Shown here piece after piece: positions 1-11,833 of a stretch of DNA of 64,000 nucleotides. The stretch comes from Girardinichthys multiradiatus (lineage: Eukaryota; Chordata; Actinopteri; Cyprinodontiformes; Goodeidae): positions 16,575,462-16,639,461 of the forward strand of contig NC_061818.1 of NCBI RefSeq assembly GCF_021462225.1. Direction: 5' to 3'. The translations under genes and the position numbers were made by a program. Each line of letters opens with the position of its first letter. The first letter of the stretch is position 1. The notes under the pieces are model-generated. The model did not search any database and was not told the origin of the DNA. It was given only the letters and a program-made list of their open reading frames with translations.

Positions 1-1864
1 GTTTTAATGATATTGTGATGAAAGTTTAACCCAAAACTCTTTTGTAATCTGGCATCTAAATTCATTCTCTGGATGCCCCTTTTTTAAAATTTGTCTCTTT
101 TTTTCTTATTTTCATGTAAAAAATATGTTTTACAAGAGAAGTATTCACACATCCCTAGCACTTTGCATGTTAATGTTATCACACAAATGACTACCTTTTT
201 TTGCTTGCTAAATGCTGCTGGTGTCACCACTGGGTGCTGGTCATTTCACCTCTCTAATATTAAGTATCTTTCCAGATTTTGTTGTTGCTTTTCTGACTTT
301 TTCAGGTACAAAATATTGCCATATGCAGCATGTGTCAATCCACAGTGATGCTGCTGCTGCTCCTCCTGTCGTCTTTCTTTACTTGCACTGACTTTTCAGA
401 ACATGACCGTCCAAAGCATAATTGTTCGGCCTTGGAAAGGGACAGAAGCCTACATCAGACAAGAGACAGAACAAAATAAGACCAAACTTGCACAATGGTA
501 TATGCCAGAACAATAGTATTATCTTTTCTTTTTTAGAATTATGTAGTTTTTGTGATCAGTCAGTCAGTCATTTTCTACCACTTCCACAGTGGGTCGCAGG
601 GAAGCTGGTGCCTATCTCCAGGAGTCTATGGGTGGGAGGCAGGGTACACCCTGGACAGATCGCCAGTCCATCGCAGGGCAACAGTGCAGCATTTATAACA
701 AAGTGATCACAAAAAGATTTGTGAATGTTTTGTTATTGGTCAATTTGGAAGTTAAAATTGAACAATATTTTTAATTAAATGCACAGTCTTAGTGTAGACT
801 TATCTGGTTAGGCGTGAGCACTCAAAAACATTTTTGATTTTTAACTAGATTTGATCAAATGCTGTCCAGATTCCCTAAAAAGTATGAGATAGGCACCTGA
901 TTCATAGCTACAAAGCAAAATAACAGACAAGGTTTCAAGTCCAAAACACTGACCTTCATACCATGGATTCAGAAATATAGTGGACTTTAATATTGCGTGA
1001 CACAAGATCTCGTTACACAAATGTTTGACAAGTTGCTCTGTTTCTACCCTAACTGCAAGAAGAAAACATTCCCAGTGATAAACCAAACACCATAAAGTGC
1101 AAATAATTTAACAACACATTTCTAATAAGCAATAAACTCCACCTTAGATTTGTTTTTTACTTGCTTTGCGGTTGTTCTAATTATATTGAAACAGATTCAG
1201 AAAACAACTTTACATTGGTTTCTATTAGGAATGAGATTCTCACAGCATGATAACCATGAATACAAAAAACCACAGTTTCATAGTATTTAAACACTGACTT
1301 AAAATAAAAATGCATAAAATAATGCAGCAGTTTCCGTGTACGTGTTGTGGAGGATTTTAAAACAGTAGAGGAATGAAATTATAGTAAACTGATGTCAGCT
1401 GGCTAATTAGTCGGGCTATCTGCTTAGGTAGTCAATAATAAGCTGCTTAACAGCCTAACCTTACAACTGTGGATTTTAAAAAGTGTCTCCTTAATATGCA
1501 TTGCCATGTTTTTCTTTACTGGAAATATTACAGAAAGAGGCAATCTTTTTCTTTCTTGTCAGCTGGGAATAAGTGTAGTAGCCTTCATATAGCCAGCTTA
1601 CTGGCAGTGCACAGCAATGAGTGGAGAAGGGCCAGCACGGCATTAACTCTATGCTCTACACAGCTTGAAGAACTACAAAGCTCATGCCCTTCCTCTGCCA
1701 TCTCATTAGGAGAACTTTCAACTGTAGAAACTATTATATTTCTGCAGGTATAAACTGTGACACCTTAAGACCATAGTACTACTCCAACCCCAGTCTCTAT
1801 CCACACAGCAAAAAGTATTTGGCTTGCTCTAGTGGGATAAACGATGTTTATGTTTTTGTCTCAG
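1..1864. other. Presumed pdgfb intron or upstream DNA
   Basis: Apart from the repeat at 545-690, I see no exon I can defend. A CTG run at about 348-366 opens a short Leu-rich frame that resembles a signal peptide (MLLLLLLSSFF) but stops after some 40 codons. It does not resemble a PDGF N-terminus. Confidence 0.4.
545..690 (-). repeat. Fish interspersed repeat, 3' part, with CAGT-type tail
   Basis: It starts with a CAGT tandem and continues with ttctaccacttc, ggagtctatgggtgggaggcag and cctggacagatcgccagtcc. This is the reverse complement of the 3' half of the repeat at 14085-14435, which ends in gactgactga. It is a dispersed retroposon-like family. A third, degraded piece is at about 18850-18960. 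Confidence 0.75.
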
Positions 1865-1921
1865 ATGAGGAGGAAGGTAACTCTGCAGCCAATGGAGGTC
1901 ACAGATTACCACGGAGCCTCG
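1865..1921 (+). CDS. pdgfb: pdgfb propeptide exon with furin-like site
   Basis: A 57-bp exon after a pyrimidine-rich acceptor (gtttttgtctcag) and before donor GTAAGC. It reads through acidic residues to HRLPRSL. The RxxR processing site sits at the same place as in human PDGFB, just before the mature N-terminus. Both borders are phase 1. Confidence 0.75.
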
Positions 1922-4900
1922 GTAAGCCAAATCTCTCGTTTTATTTGATTGTGGGGTGGTAATTCGGTTGTACTCCACATTGTCAATTATTTTGCATTCC
2001 ATGAGGTTCGTTGCCACATCTTAGTGCATCATTTCTGCTAAAGGGACTCTCATTAGTTATGTTGGCTAAGAAGTGCTTTGTCAGTCTGCCTTGAAGGTGA
2101 TTAATGGGTATGATTTTAGTGACAGGAGAAAATCTTTTCCCATTAGCCTTTTGTCATTGTTTTTATAAAGCAGAAGTCTCAATTTCCAAACAGTGATCTA
2201 TAACAGGTCTTTGTTGATCTTTGAGTGTTCTTTTAAATACAAGTCCTTGTGAATTAACAATAGAAAAATTCTAACTCTCAAAACGTATTGTCCATTAATC
2301 AAACTTCAGACAGGGCTTATATCAACGTTGCCACTGAAGCTTTAGTGTGTTGCACTTGTTCCTTCAGACGCTCAGCCCGCCCAGCAGGCTCAGTGTAAAG
2401 TTCGCACAGAAGTGGTCGAGGTCACCAGAGCCATGTTAGACCGCAGCAATGCCAACTTTCTGCTGTGGCCTCCGTGTGTGGAAGTTCAGCGCTGCTCTGG
2501 CTGCTGCAACACCAAGAGCCTGCAGTGCGTTCCCGTTGTCACGCACACCAGATACTTGCAGGTAAATGAGCATACACACACACACACACAAACACACACT
2601 TACACCATCAAGATATGTGCTTGGAGACTCAAAAGTGTTGTAACAAAACATTTTGATTGATACATTTCAAGGGTTTTGTAAACCTAGAGAAATCTTTGGT
2701 AGCATTGCAGCAATCAAAGCCTTCTTATAATTGCTTACCAGCTTTTTGCATTTCATCATATTGTCTGATGATTTGTCTTGTGATATTGGAAGGCCCTCTA
2801 GCCATCACCATAATCTTTAACTCCCTCCGCAGGTTCTGTAATCTGGCTCGGCCGCTCCAAAAATATTTGTTATAAATTCCAGCTAAAAGAAACTTGTTGG
2901 ACAAATTAAAAGATCACGTCAAATCTAAATCTCCCTGGAGTAGTAATAGTTTTGGTATTAGCTATAATTAATGAATTCAAAATTACTAATGGGCAAAAAC
3001 AACTGGATTTTTAGTTTCTAGCCAGCCTATCACTGATTAGGCCAGGTAAGCATAAAATTGACCAATGCTGGTCAGCGTCTGATTTCTCTGTGGATTTCTA
3101 GTAGCTCACCATGAGAAACAACAAAATTGTAGCTTAGGTTATTTTACAAATTAAAAATGTACCTCCATTTGTTGTCTTGCAGCATTTAATTTTTGAGCAC
3201 ATAAAACAGGCATATCTTTATATACCCATTCCTAAATACCCCCACACAATGTGCTTTTGTTCAACTCAGAGTACCTCCCAGTAACTCCCATCCACTTTTC
3301 AACCTCTCCAGGTCATGAAGATTGAGTACATCAACAAAAGACCCACTTATGGTAAAGCTATAGTGTCAGTCGTGGATCATGTGGAGTGCAGATGTCAGTC
3401 TGCTCAGCGTGCTGCTGTACTCAAGAAGAAATCCTCTCACAGACTGCACAGTCACCTGCATCAAAATCAGACACACAGCCCAGGATCTGTGCAAGGACAG
3501 GTACAGCTTTTACTCTGCGAGTTATCTGTTTGCTGGATAAAGGCTTTAATCTTAATACTTGCTGTACATTATACATAATAAGCCATATGTTATACTGTAT
3601 TGCTAAACCATTTCTTAACACTTCAGGGCACTGACAAACATCTGGTCTTGGCATGAGATCAATTTAGCTACTTTACCATGTGGTGGGTGGTCTTAGTAGA
3701 TTGGGCTTGATTCCAACAGATACTATCAAACCTAATCAAATTCTTATCCACTGAGTTTACTCCTCCTCCTGTCTCTGTGTGATTTATGAGAAGACAGAGG
3801 CAGCATAGTGGGTGGAATTTGACTTTTATGCCCTTGAGCCGGCTAAAATGGTTGATGCAAAGATGCGTTGGTGAGTAGCCGTGTAGTGGGGGTTGATGTG
3901 GGCAATGGTCCATTATACTCAACAGTGTTACCGTCACTTATTGGTTCTGCATTGCCAGCTTTATTTTGTAAGAACACATTAACAAAGGTAGCTTAAAGAA
4001 GGACTAGTCTTAGAGGCCATATTGTGGTACTGTAATGTAAAAAAGGCCTTTTGTTGCATTCCTGTGGCCATTCCTTAACAGATTTTGTAGAATCCGCAAC
4101 ACTGTTGTTGGTAGAGCAAGTTGCTACTGTTGGAGACTGCTGTTACTATGTGCTCGGTGGGATCCGTCTGCAAAATGTTTGAGTGGCAGGCAAATAGAAT
4201 GATCAGAGATTTTCTGGCCGATTTCCAATCATCGATTTTGTAAAGCTCTAACCTGCGCATATTGATTTTAGCCAATTCTGGTTTGTCTTGAAGAACTCTA
4301 AATAACAACAAAATAGTTTTTCACTTTCTGGATAAACTGAAAATGTATCTATCTAAAATTATTTATAGCAAATTTTAACAATAAAACATAGCTGTCTGTC
4401 TTTCTCATCAAAACTCTCCAAAACCATTAAAATCATCTAGGTTATGACACAAACATTGTAAATAAAACCTAACTGAAAACAATTAGAGCATATCTCATTT
4501 ACAAGACAGATTCAAGCTTGGTGCTTTTATTTGCATATCTGTTATTGTTTTGCATCTGAAAATGTAACAGGCACTTTATCACAAAATAGTAATTTCTTTC
4601 TACAACATCTACATAAAATACAGGTAGTGTCCAAGTTAACAATGAAGAAAGAATAAAACTAAATTGCAGTTAGATGTGTTAGATTGTTAAATGTGTTTTT
4701 TATGTTAGAAGCTGAGGAAGTGTCTCACTGTGTGGGAGAGAGCAGTCAGTATTACACAGCTCTGCAGCTTAAAATGATTTTTCTCTTATATGAAAACAAA
4801 GACAAAATGATTACAGACTTGATATTGAGAATTGTGTTTAGCTATTATATTATCATTTAGCAAAATTAGTATGGCTAGTATAATAACTCACATTTTCAAT

Positions 4901-6740
4901 GTGTAATGCCTGTAGAGTTAGTAGATCCTTACATTAACTCTATAACTTTGAAAGGCTGCAACCATTTCCTAATCCAGCAGTATTCAAAATAGCTAGTAAT
5001 ACTTGAAAGGATGAAATTAAAAAACTGCTGTAATACATTCAGCTTCCTGTCATCTGCTGACATCTAATTGCCTGAACAGTCGACATTCCTCCGTAGAAAA
5101 CATAGACAGGTTTTATGCTTCTTCTGATGCCTGATACTGAAAATAGCAAACTGAGTTTACTTCACTTAGTAACAGTTTCATTAATGTAGACTGTTATTGT
5201 CAGGTAGCGCTCACGTATGGTGCATTTATTGATCAGAAGAAAAGATTTTATTTTTAATTTCTGACCATGACAACCCCTGTTGAGATCTGGTCAAGTGCAG
5301 AAACAGCCAGTCCTGATCACCAGCTGATTTCTCTACATCTCTGACGACAAGTCTCAAAGTGTCATGTAAATGGGAGCGTGCAGGTTTCCTAACCAGACAC
5401 TGTGTCAATGTGTCAAAATGTTAGCGAGCTCATTGAGGCCATGACTTGTTGGTGTATGGGTATCTTGTAAGATAGACAAATGCTGGATAAGTGCAAAGAA
5501 AATAGAATATTTACTATTTACCATCTACATATTTTATGACTTATATGCAAAATGCTTCTATGGTTTGAACTTGAGGAAACAGCATATTAAATATTTTATT
5601 TTGCTGTCAAGGTGAAGGTGCACTCCAAGAATAAACTCCATCAGTTGGATGAGCTGAAACAAAATCAGAGGGCTGATCTGGAGGATTTCCTGGAACAGCA
5701 ATGGGACCCCAGAGGAGACACCATTCATCATCCTGGAGATGGGTACAGTGTTGCTGGAGAAGACGTGTCTCTGTCTGAGGAGACTGTTTTCTTTCCTCCG
5801 CACTGGGCTCATAACTTTACCAGGGTTCTTGGGACGGAAGATCAAATGGAGGCACAGGAGAATGTGGGGAGCAGGAATGTTGAGGTTTCTAAAGACAAAT
5901 CAGGACCCTCTATGGGTGATGTGGGTGTGGAAGCAAAGACAAGGTTGGGAGAAGACGGGTTAAACAGCACTGAAGGCAATACTAAAACAGGACACAAAGA
6001 CACACAAACGCATAACCCTCTAGGGCAAGATGACAAATCCAAACCTTTTAGAAGCCATAATGGTGTTGCTGAGAAGCCTCAAGCCATGTTCAATCCTAGT
6101 GAGGAAACCCTCATTGAAGTAAAAAGCATGTTCCGACCGACCAAAGAACCAAATCCAGAGCCTCGACAACTGGCAGGAAGGAGAGAAAATGAGACTCCGG
6201 ATGTGGAAAGGATGTTACAAACCGAGGAGGAAAAATTAGAGGCTGAGAGAAAAGAGCTTCTCCTTCTCCACAAAAGGTTGGATGAAGAGAAGGAATTACT
6301 GCGACAGCAGAAAATGAAGCAGGAGGAGGAGGAAAGGCTGAAAGAAAAGGAGACACACAGTCAACATCTCCAACATAGGAAACATCATCATCTGCATACA
6401 ACATCAAAAACAGGTAAAACAACAAAAGAGGTGTGAAGTAAACTGTTCAGTGACTAAAACACAAAGTTAAACTAAATGCTAGTTTAACCTACTAGTAATA
6501 ACTAATATTTAAATGACCAGAAGAGTAAAAGTAATCAGAAGGGTTTTTGCATTTTCTCTTTACTTCCACTCTCACAGAGACAACAACAACCACAGCTACT
6601 ACACAGAAAGCATCGGCTTCAACAGAACCCAGACGCCCAGTTCGTCCAAACCCTCCAAAACGAAGAATGAGGAAGAATCGCATACGGATCAGCAAGGCAG
6701 CAATGAGAGCAATGCTCATGTAGGACTGGAATTAAACCAG
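1865..6740 (+). CDS. pdgfb: PDGF-B-like growth factor gene, 3' part (five coding exons seen, 5' end missing)
   Basis: Secreted dimeric growth factor of the PDGF/VEGF cystine-knot family, ligand for PDGF receptor tyrosine kinases. The coding exons I read are 1865-1921, 2368-2561, 3312-3500, 5612-6413 and 6578-6723, all with AG/GT borders and compatible phases. They give a propeptide end with a furin-like RLPR site followed by SLD (human PDGFB has RGRR-SLG). Then comes the growth-factor domain with the eight cysteines in order (QCKVR, PPCVEVQRCSGCCN, LQCVP, ECRCQ), a long linker, and a basic tail like the PDGF-B retention motif. CVEVQRCSGCC matches PDGF-B better than PDGF-A, and csf2rb lies nearby as it does on human chromosome 22. 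The signal-peptide and first propeptide exons are not recognisable in 1-1864 and may lie upstream of the window. Odd: the 267-codon linker exon. The teleost paralog (a or b) cannot be decided. Confidence 0.88.
2368..2561 (+). CDS. pdgfb: pdgfb exon, first part of the cystine-knot domain
   Basis: A 194-bp exon, acceptor ccttcag and donor GTAAAT. It carries six of the eight conserved cysteines and the core motif WPPCVEVQRCSGCCN, which is diagnostic for PDGF A/B. It ends in phase 0 just before the receptor-binding loop. A short CA-type microsatellite follows in the intron at about 2572-2600. Confidence 0.93.
3312..3500 (+). CDS. pdgfb: pdgfb exon, end of the cystine-knot domain
   Basis: A 189-bp phase-0 exon (63 codons) between a ctctccag acceptor and a GTACAG donor. 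It starts VMKIEYINKRP, equivalent to VRKIEIVRKKP in human PDGFB, and carries the last two cysteines in VECRC. It then runs into a basic, Ser/His-containing stretch. Confidence 0.92.
3501..5611. other. pdgfb intron, 2.1 kb, nothing recognised
   Basis: AT-rich sequence between two well-supported exons. I see no tandem array, transposon signature or alternative exon. Confidence 0.6.
5612..6413 (+). CDS. pdgfb: pdgfb long linker exon: acidic, coiled-coil, His-rich
   Basis: An 802-bp exon with one open frame of 267 codons between a tgctgtcaag acceptor and a GTAAAA donor. The phases fit both neighbours (0 in, 1 out). The encoded segment is hydrophilic. The last third is rich in Glu, Lys and Arg with leucines spaced like a coiled coil (LEAERKELLLLHKRLDEEKE), followed by a His cluster (HSQHLQHRKHHHLH). 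There is no hydrophobic segment. Human PDGFB has only a few residues here, so this is a large expansion relative to mammals. The sequence does not show whether it is shared by all teleosts. Confidence 0.82.
6578..6723 (+). CDS. pdgfb: pdgfb last coding exon, basic retention tail
   Basis: Acceptor cactctcacag. With the one base carried from the previous exon, it reads a Thr run and then RRPVRPNPPKRRMRKNRIRI before a TAG stop at 6721-6723. Human PDGFB has a similar Arg/Lys/Pro retention motif that holds the ligand on heparan sulfate and matrix. A second frame is also open but lacks this motif. A good donor (CAG|GTGAGC) follows the stop at 6741, so the 3' UTR appears to be spliced, as in human PDGFB, whose last exon is non-coding. 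Confidence 0.85.
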
Positions 6741-8246
6741 GTGAGCTCACAGATAAGTGCAAAATAAAGATAGATACATATCCTAAATAGGCATAGGCCA
6801 GTAACTGGTATCAAGATTTCAAAGGTTTTACAGAAATGTTCCTTCATACTATTTAAAGTCCTTTTAATGATATGCCAGAGAAACGATTGTCTCCGACAGT
6901 ATGGAGCCTAGACTAGTCCTGCCCCTGTGCACACTGCTGCTCAGTTGGCTGAAGGAAAGGTTAACAAGACAGGCATATCCAGCTATTGGAAATACAGTAT
7001 GTCCTGACTGACATTGTGTAGAAACCTAAGTGGTGCCACTCAGTTCTTCTATTAGTGTAATGTTGTTTTAAAACTACAATTGATAAGCTTTGATTGGTTG
7101 AGCAAATAGCCTGAGTATATACCTAGTCAATATCAGCCTATTAGACTCCTAGTCTTTTGTTATAAAGGGCAGAACAACAAAATGCTATAATATTCTGTGC
7201 AATAATCACCTCAACTTTACTATATTTAGAGGTTATTTTATGTGTTTGTTTCAGTCTGTGTATCAAAGTAAAAAAATTTATTATAATACAACTACCATAA
7301 GCTATGTTATTTTGCCAGCAGTAGGGATGATTGTTGCTATTCAGTTTTCAATTAAAGTAAATTGATAAAGTTGTAGTTTTTGTTTTACATTTTGACTTAA
7401 ATACTGTGATAATGCAGAGTTATATTGTTTTAATCAGCCCATGTCTTAGTTTAACCCCAATCCATATAATAACCTTGTAAACAGAAAATTATGTAAAACT
7501 GTAGGAAGAATTGCAAGTGTTCAACCTATCATCATGTATTTTACCTCCAGGGACACATGGAGAATATGTTGCAAGGTGGGAAATATCCAACGATAAAGCC
7601 AGATGACTCCTTTGGTTTAAGTATTTATTTGTCAGTAACCTGGTTGTCCAGTGAGATCTCCTTGGTAACACTACTAATGACTGTCTGCTGAACCTGTAAC
7701 TGTCTCTGGATGGACTACAACACAGATTAAGAGGGAAAAAGGGAATATGAACAAAGGATGGACCTTCTCTGGAACATGCTTCCTACTCTGAAAATTTGAT
7801 ATTGTGAAGTACCAAATGGCACCCAAAGACAGACAAAGTGTGCACAAGGTGCACAAGCTCAGTGACTGTGTGGGACTGAAGAAGCATGTGGAAAATAGTG
7901 CAATGTCTGTGGATCCATGCTTAGATATCATTAAAGAGTGACACTGCACTTAAATGTCAACAGCCAAGACTGTATGGGAGTTTTTGGTAGATGTAATACC
8001 ACTAGCAAATTAAAATACAGACTACTTTTGGTGAAAACGTAACAAAATTGGATTTAACTGTTACGCTAAAAATGGCAAATTACATAATGTTTGAGACAAT
8101 CATCAACCCTGAATTTTCAGTTTAATAATGATCATCAGGTCAAAGAAACAATGATGGTTTCTTTTTAACCATATTTCATAAAATGTAACTCATTGCAAAC
8201 ACTGGAATAGCAAAGATATGCTTAGCAAGCAAAAACAGCAGTTTAG
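6741..8246. other. pdgfb 3' region, likely spliced 3' UTR
   Basis: After the donor at 6741, possible acceptors for a non-coding final exon are cctccag near 7551 and gttgcag near 9019. I cannot choose between them. An AATAAA-like cluster occurs near 9535. I see no coding exon. Confidence 0.35.
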
Positions 8247-8995
8247 ATGCCTTGCAAAAGTATTTCTACTTCTGCAAGTTTTTTTGTTGTTGTAATATTA
8301 CAATCACAAACTTCAGTGTAATTTATTTGAATTTTGTGATAGACAAACACAAAGTAGTGCATCATTTTGAAGTGGACAGAAAGTGAAGTATGATTTAAAT
8401 TATTTTCCAAAAAAAAAAAAAAAAAAGTGTAACATGCATATAAATTCAATCCTTTTAGAACCACCTTTTGCTGCTACTATAGATTGCCATGTCTTGGTAG
8501 GTTTGCATTTATGCCACACACCTTTCATTTCAGACGACGTATTGAGCAGACCTTTATGAGATACCTAAAGCTTTGGTAATCGTTATATAATCTAACCCTG
8601 CTTTAAACTTCTCCACAACTTTCTCCCTGACCTGTCTGCTGTACTCCTTGGTCTTCATAATGTTGTTTGTTGACTAATGCTTTCCAAGAAACATCTGAGG
8701 CCTTCACTGAACAGATGTAATTACACTGAGATCAAATTACACAGGTGGACCATATTTACTAACAAGGTGATTTCTGGAGGAAGTTGATTCTACTGGATTT
8801 AATTTAAAGTGAAGGGAAATTAATTTATTTGTAAAAATAAATCAAAAGCATGTACTTCTTTCCTTCCACTTCACAACTGTGTACTGCTTTGCATTGGCCT
8901 GTCACATAAAATCACACAGAAATTCATCAAAGCTTGTGGTTGTAATGTGACAAAAAGTAAAAACGTTTCGGTGTATGAATACTTTCGTACAACTG
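8247..8995 (-). mobile_element. Tc1-like transposon relic, internally deleted
   Basis: The ends are related inverted repeats: ttgcaaaagtattt on the left and atgaatactttcgtac on the right. Both continue into the typical 'caatcacaaacttcag' / 'agcttgtggttgtaatgtgac' stretch. The interior (about 8460-8720) reads antisense to a degraded N-terminal transposase. There are many stops and most of the transposase is missing. The poly(A) run at 8407-8426 is internal. The same family recurs near 18.2, 36.0, 60.4 and 62.0 kb. Confidence 0.75.
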
Positions 8996-11479
8996 TGTTC
9001 AAATATAATTTGTGTTGCAGGATCAATGGCAAAAATACACCTGTAAGCTTCCTGTGTGCTATGTTTCTTATTTATTTGTCTTTACTGTTGCTGTGGATTA
9101 TTGGTCTATAGAAATACTGCCTGGAAGATGTGCTGAGGCTGAGCATTTCTAAAAGATTTGATTAATCTTTGTAGCTGGGTGGTTTAAACAGGAATAACAT
9201 CTGAAGAAATATGTGTACAAAGTGTCCAAACTCTCCATGACCTCACAGTCAAATGCAGTGCTTTTTCCAGAAACTGTGTTAATGGTTGTTTTCTATGTCT
9301 ATTGTGGTGTTGTGAGCATTTGCGGTCTTGTGCCCACACCTACACCTCTGTTATTTATCTCAAAGGTATTTCTCTGGCCCTTTTTAATGTTTTTTCATCC
9401 TTTCTTGTTGAATTGAACCTCGTAGAATTCATCTGCTGCCAATAAGAACCCCAGTTGTTCTGTTAGATTGCAACATATAGGTTTAAATTTCTTCGACAAG
9501 AATCCTGAATGGCCGCACATTTTTACTTTTGAAATAATAAAAAAAAGATTGATGTTATTTTTGTGAATATTTCTTATTTTTAATGACTTGTATAAACAGT
9601 GATGTGTCCAATAATCCACTATGAGACAAACATCTTAAATTATTGACAAGCGTGTCTTATGTGTTCTTTATGCCAATTTACAACTGTTACTTATTTCTGT
9701 CTGTTTTAATATATGAAATTGTGAAAAGAGAATGTTTGCCTATTTTCATATGAGCATAAGAATTTAAAGAGCTTGAAATTGTATTTGTTTTTTCATTCTC
9801 CTTTCACCATTTGTAATTCCATTGAAGTGGGATAATCTTAATTTAACATGCAAGCATTAGTCAACCTAATGATCCTACCAGCTCAATTACGATGAAGTTT
9901 GTTTTATTTTACTTTTTGCATACTGTGGTCCCCTGGAGTACACATGAGCAGTTGATATCTTAGCTTGTATCAAATAGCTATTTGAATAATCTCAGTTTGA
10001 GGGAGTTACGATAACTAATCAGAGCAGGCATCTAACAGGAGAACTGTCAAAAAAGAGGGACCATCTAAAACAACAGAAACTCAAAACACTGAAGGCAATT
10101 TTTAGAGAGCAATGTTTTCAAGGGATAGTTCAGGATTTTTGAAGTGAGGTTTTTAAAATGTTTTTAGCTTTAAATATCCTACCTGCAGTAAATGACACTC
10201 TTGGAATCGTCATTTAGTATAAGAGTAGTATTTTAGACTAGTCCCAGAAGGTGAAAGGTAATGCCTAGAGGGCCAACACCAAAGCAGACTTCTACTGCTT
10301 TAAAAAAAACAACTCTCATCACTATTATGTAATTTATGCTTACATTATTTTATGAGACTTTAAACTATCAACCTGTTGGCGTTTTGTGGTTATTTACATA
10401 TCAGTCAATGATTAAATTAGATCGAAGGCAGCACAGTAGTGAGAATTGAACATTTAGAGCATTTCCAGTCAGAAGTAGGAAAAACAAAAGTATTTTAGCC
10501 ATCTAAGTGAATGTAATTGATTGACTTTCACTCTGCCCTACTTTTCAATGAAGAAGTTACTCTGACTGGAAATGCTCTAAATGTTTCATTCTCAATACTT
10601 GCTGTTGGCGAACAATCTGCTACCTTAATTTCCAGTGTACACAAGCATCAGTGTCTGGTTTATTAACAATAATGTTTTGAGAGCTTAAACATTCCTAGAA
10701 TATCATTTGCATAAACTGATCAGATAGGACCTATTTTAAGATGGCAGACAATTTAGATTTTAGCAACTTTCAAACTATCCATCATCTACAGCCTCAGGGA
10801 CTAATCACCAAGAACAGTTATCTATTGCAGGATAAACTGCCTATAATCTTCTAACGGAGCCTCAATTTTGAAATCCTGATTTGGTCTCTTAAGTATTTTT
10901 ACAACTGTCATGATTAAATGAAGTTGTTTTCAGCTTTATCTCTGTTTTCTCAACTAAAAAAATCTTCACATCTTTATGCTAACTGCTTGCTATTGAATGC
11001 TTAAATATTGTACCACAATATAACTAAATTCACCAAAAAGATTTTTTCTCTCTTTTACTGGATCACACAGAACTTTCCAGAATGAGGCACAATATTTAAA
11101 CTTTTCTAAACAACTGCCTGCGAGGTTGTTTTTTGGTGACAGGATTAGAACAAAGGGAATGTAACTCACAGCCAGTTTTTGCCAATAATTTGAGCAGTCT
11201 CACTGCACACATTTGGCCTAGCAACACTGATATTAATTGGTTGAAAAATAGCAAAAATGACAATGTGTAAAAATGCTTAATAGCATTCCCTTAGATCTCT
11301 TTTTTTTTAAGGCAAAGTTATCCTAGATGGTAAGAAAACTACTCTGGAATAATCCTGCTCTGAGGAGCATTTGGCTTGACTCCCCTGTTAACCTTACTGA
11401 TAATTATCCCACACCACACCAAAGAATAATGTTATATCATTTTAACCATAAAAAAACATGCAACTGGATTATTTAAAAA
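8996..11479. other. Intergenic, nothing recognised
   Basis: About 2.5 kb of AT-rich DNA with no exon, tandem array or transposon end that I can support. Confidence 0.5.
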
Positions 11480-11800
11480 ATGTCATCCATCAATCCATCC
11501 ACCCATTGTCTTTGGGAAATTGGGCAACAAGTCCTGTAAAACCCAGACACCCCTTTCCCAGGCGACACTCACCAACTCATTCTGAGGGATTCCAAGGCTG
11601 TCTGAGGCTAGGAGGGATTTATAGTACCTCCAGTGAGTTTACACATACCATCAAAATTTGAAAATCTTAGGAGGCATCCAAATTAGATGCTGAATCATCT
11701 CAAATGCCTCCTTTCGTTCTGAGTGAGCAGCTGCTCTATGTCGTTCCCACCGGATGACGAAGCTCCTCATCCCGTCACCTTCTACAGCAGAATACATGTG
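11480..11800 (-). mobile_element. LINE 3'-end relic (same family as 62072-62907)
   Basis: It begins with an ATCC-type tandem (catccatcaatccatccacc). It continues with degraded but recognisable pieces of the GC-richer 3' end of the LINE at 62 kb, including acaccccttt, attccaaggc and agctcctcatcccg. Frames are broken. The orientation is antisense to the window. Confidence 0.55.
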
Positions 11801-11833
11801 TGGATGTGATCACAGCTTGTTCAGTTAAACATA

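Noticed and set aside
348..480. Leu-rich start resembling a signal peptide (CTG repeat)
   Set aside because: It stops after about 40 codons, no in-phase donor joins it to the pdgfb exon at 1865, and it does not resemble PDGF N-termini.
1610..1748. Open stretch ending at a CAG|GTATAA donor, considered as the missing pdgfb propeptide exon
   Set aside because: It shows no resemblance to the PDGF propeptide, the phase is doubtful and the upstream acceptor is poor.
6513..6767. Alternative open frame over the last pdgfb coding exon
   Set aside because: The other frame gives the Arg/Lys/Pro retention motif and joins the upstream exon in phase. This one gives a Ser/Asn-rich sequence with no match.
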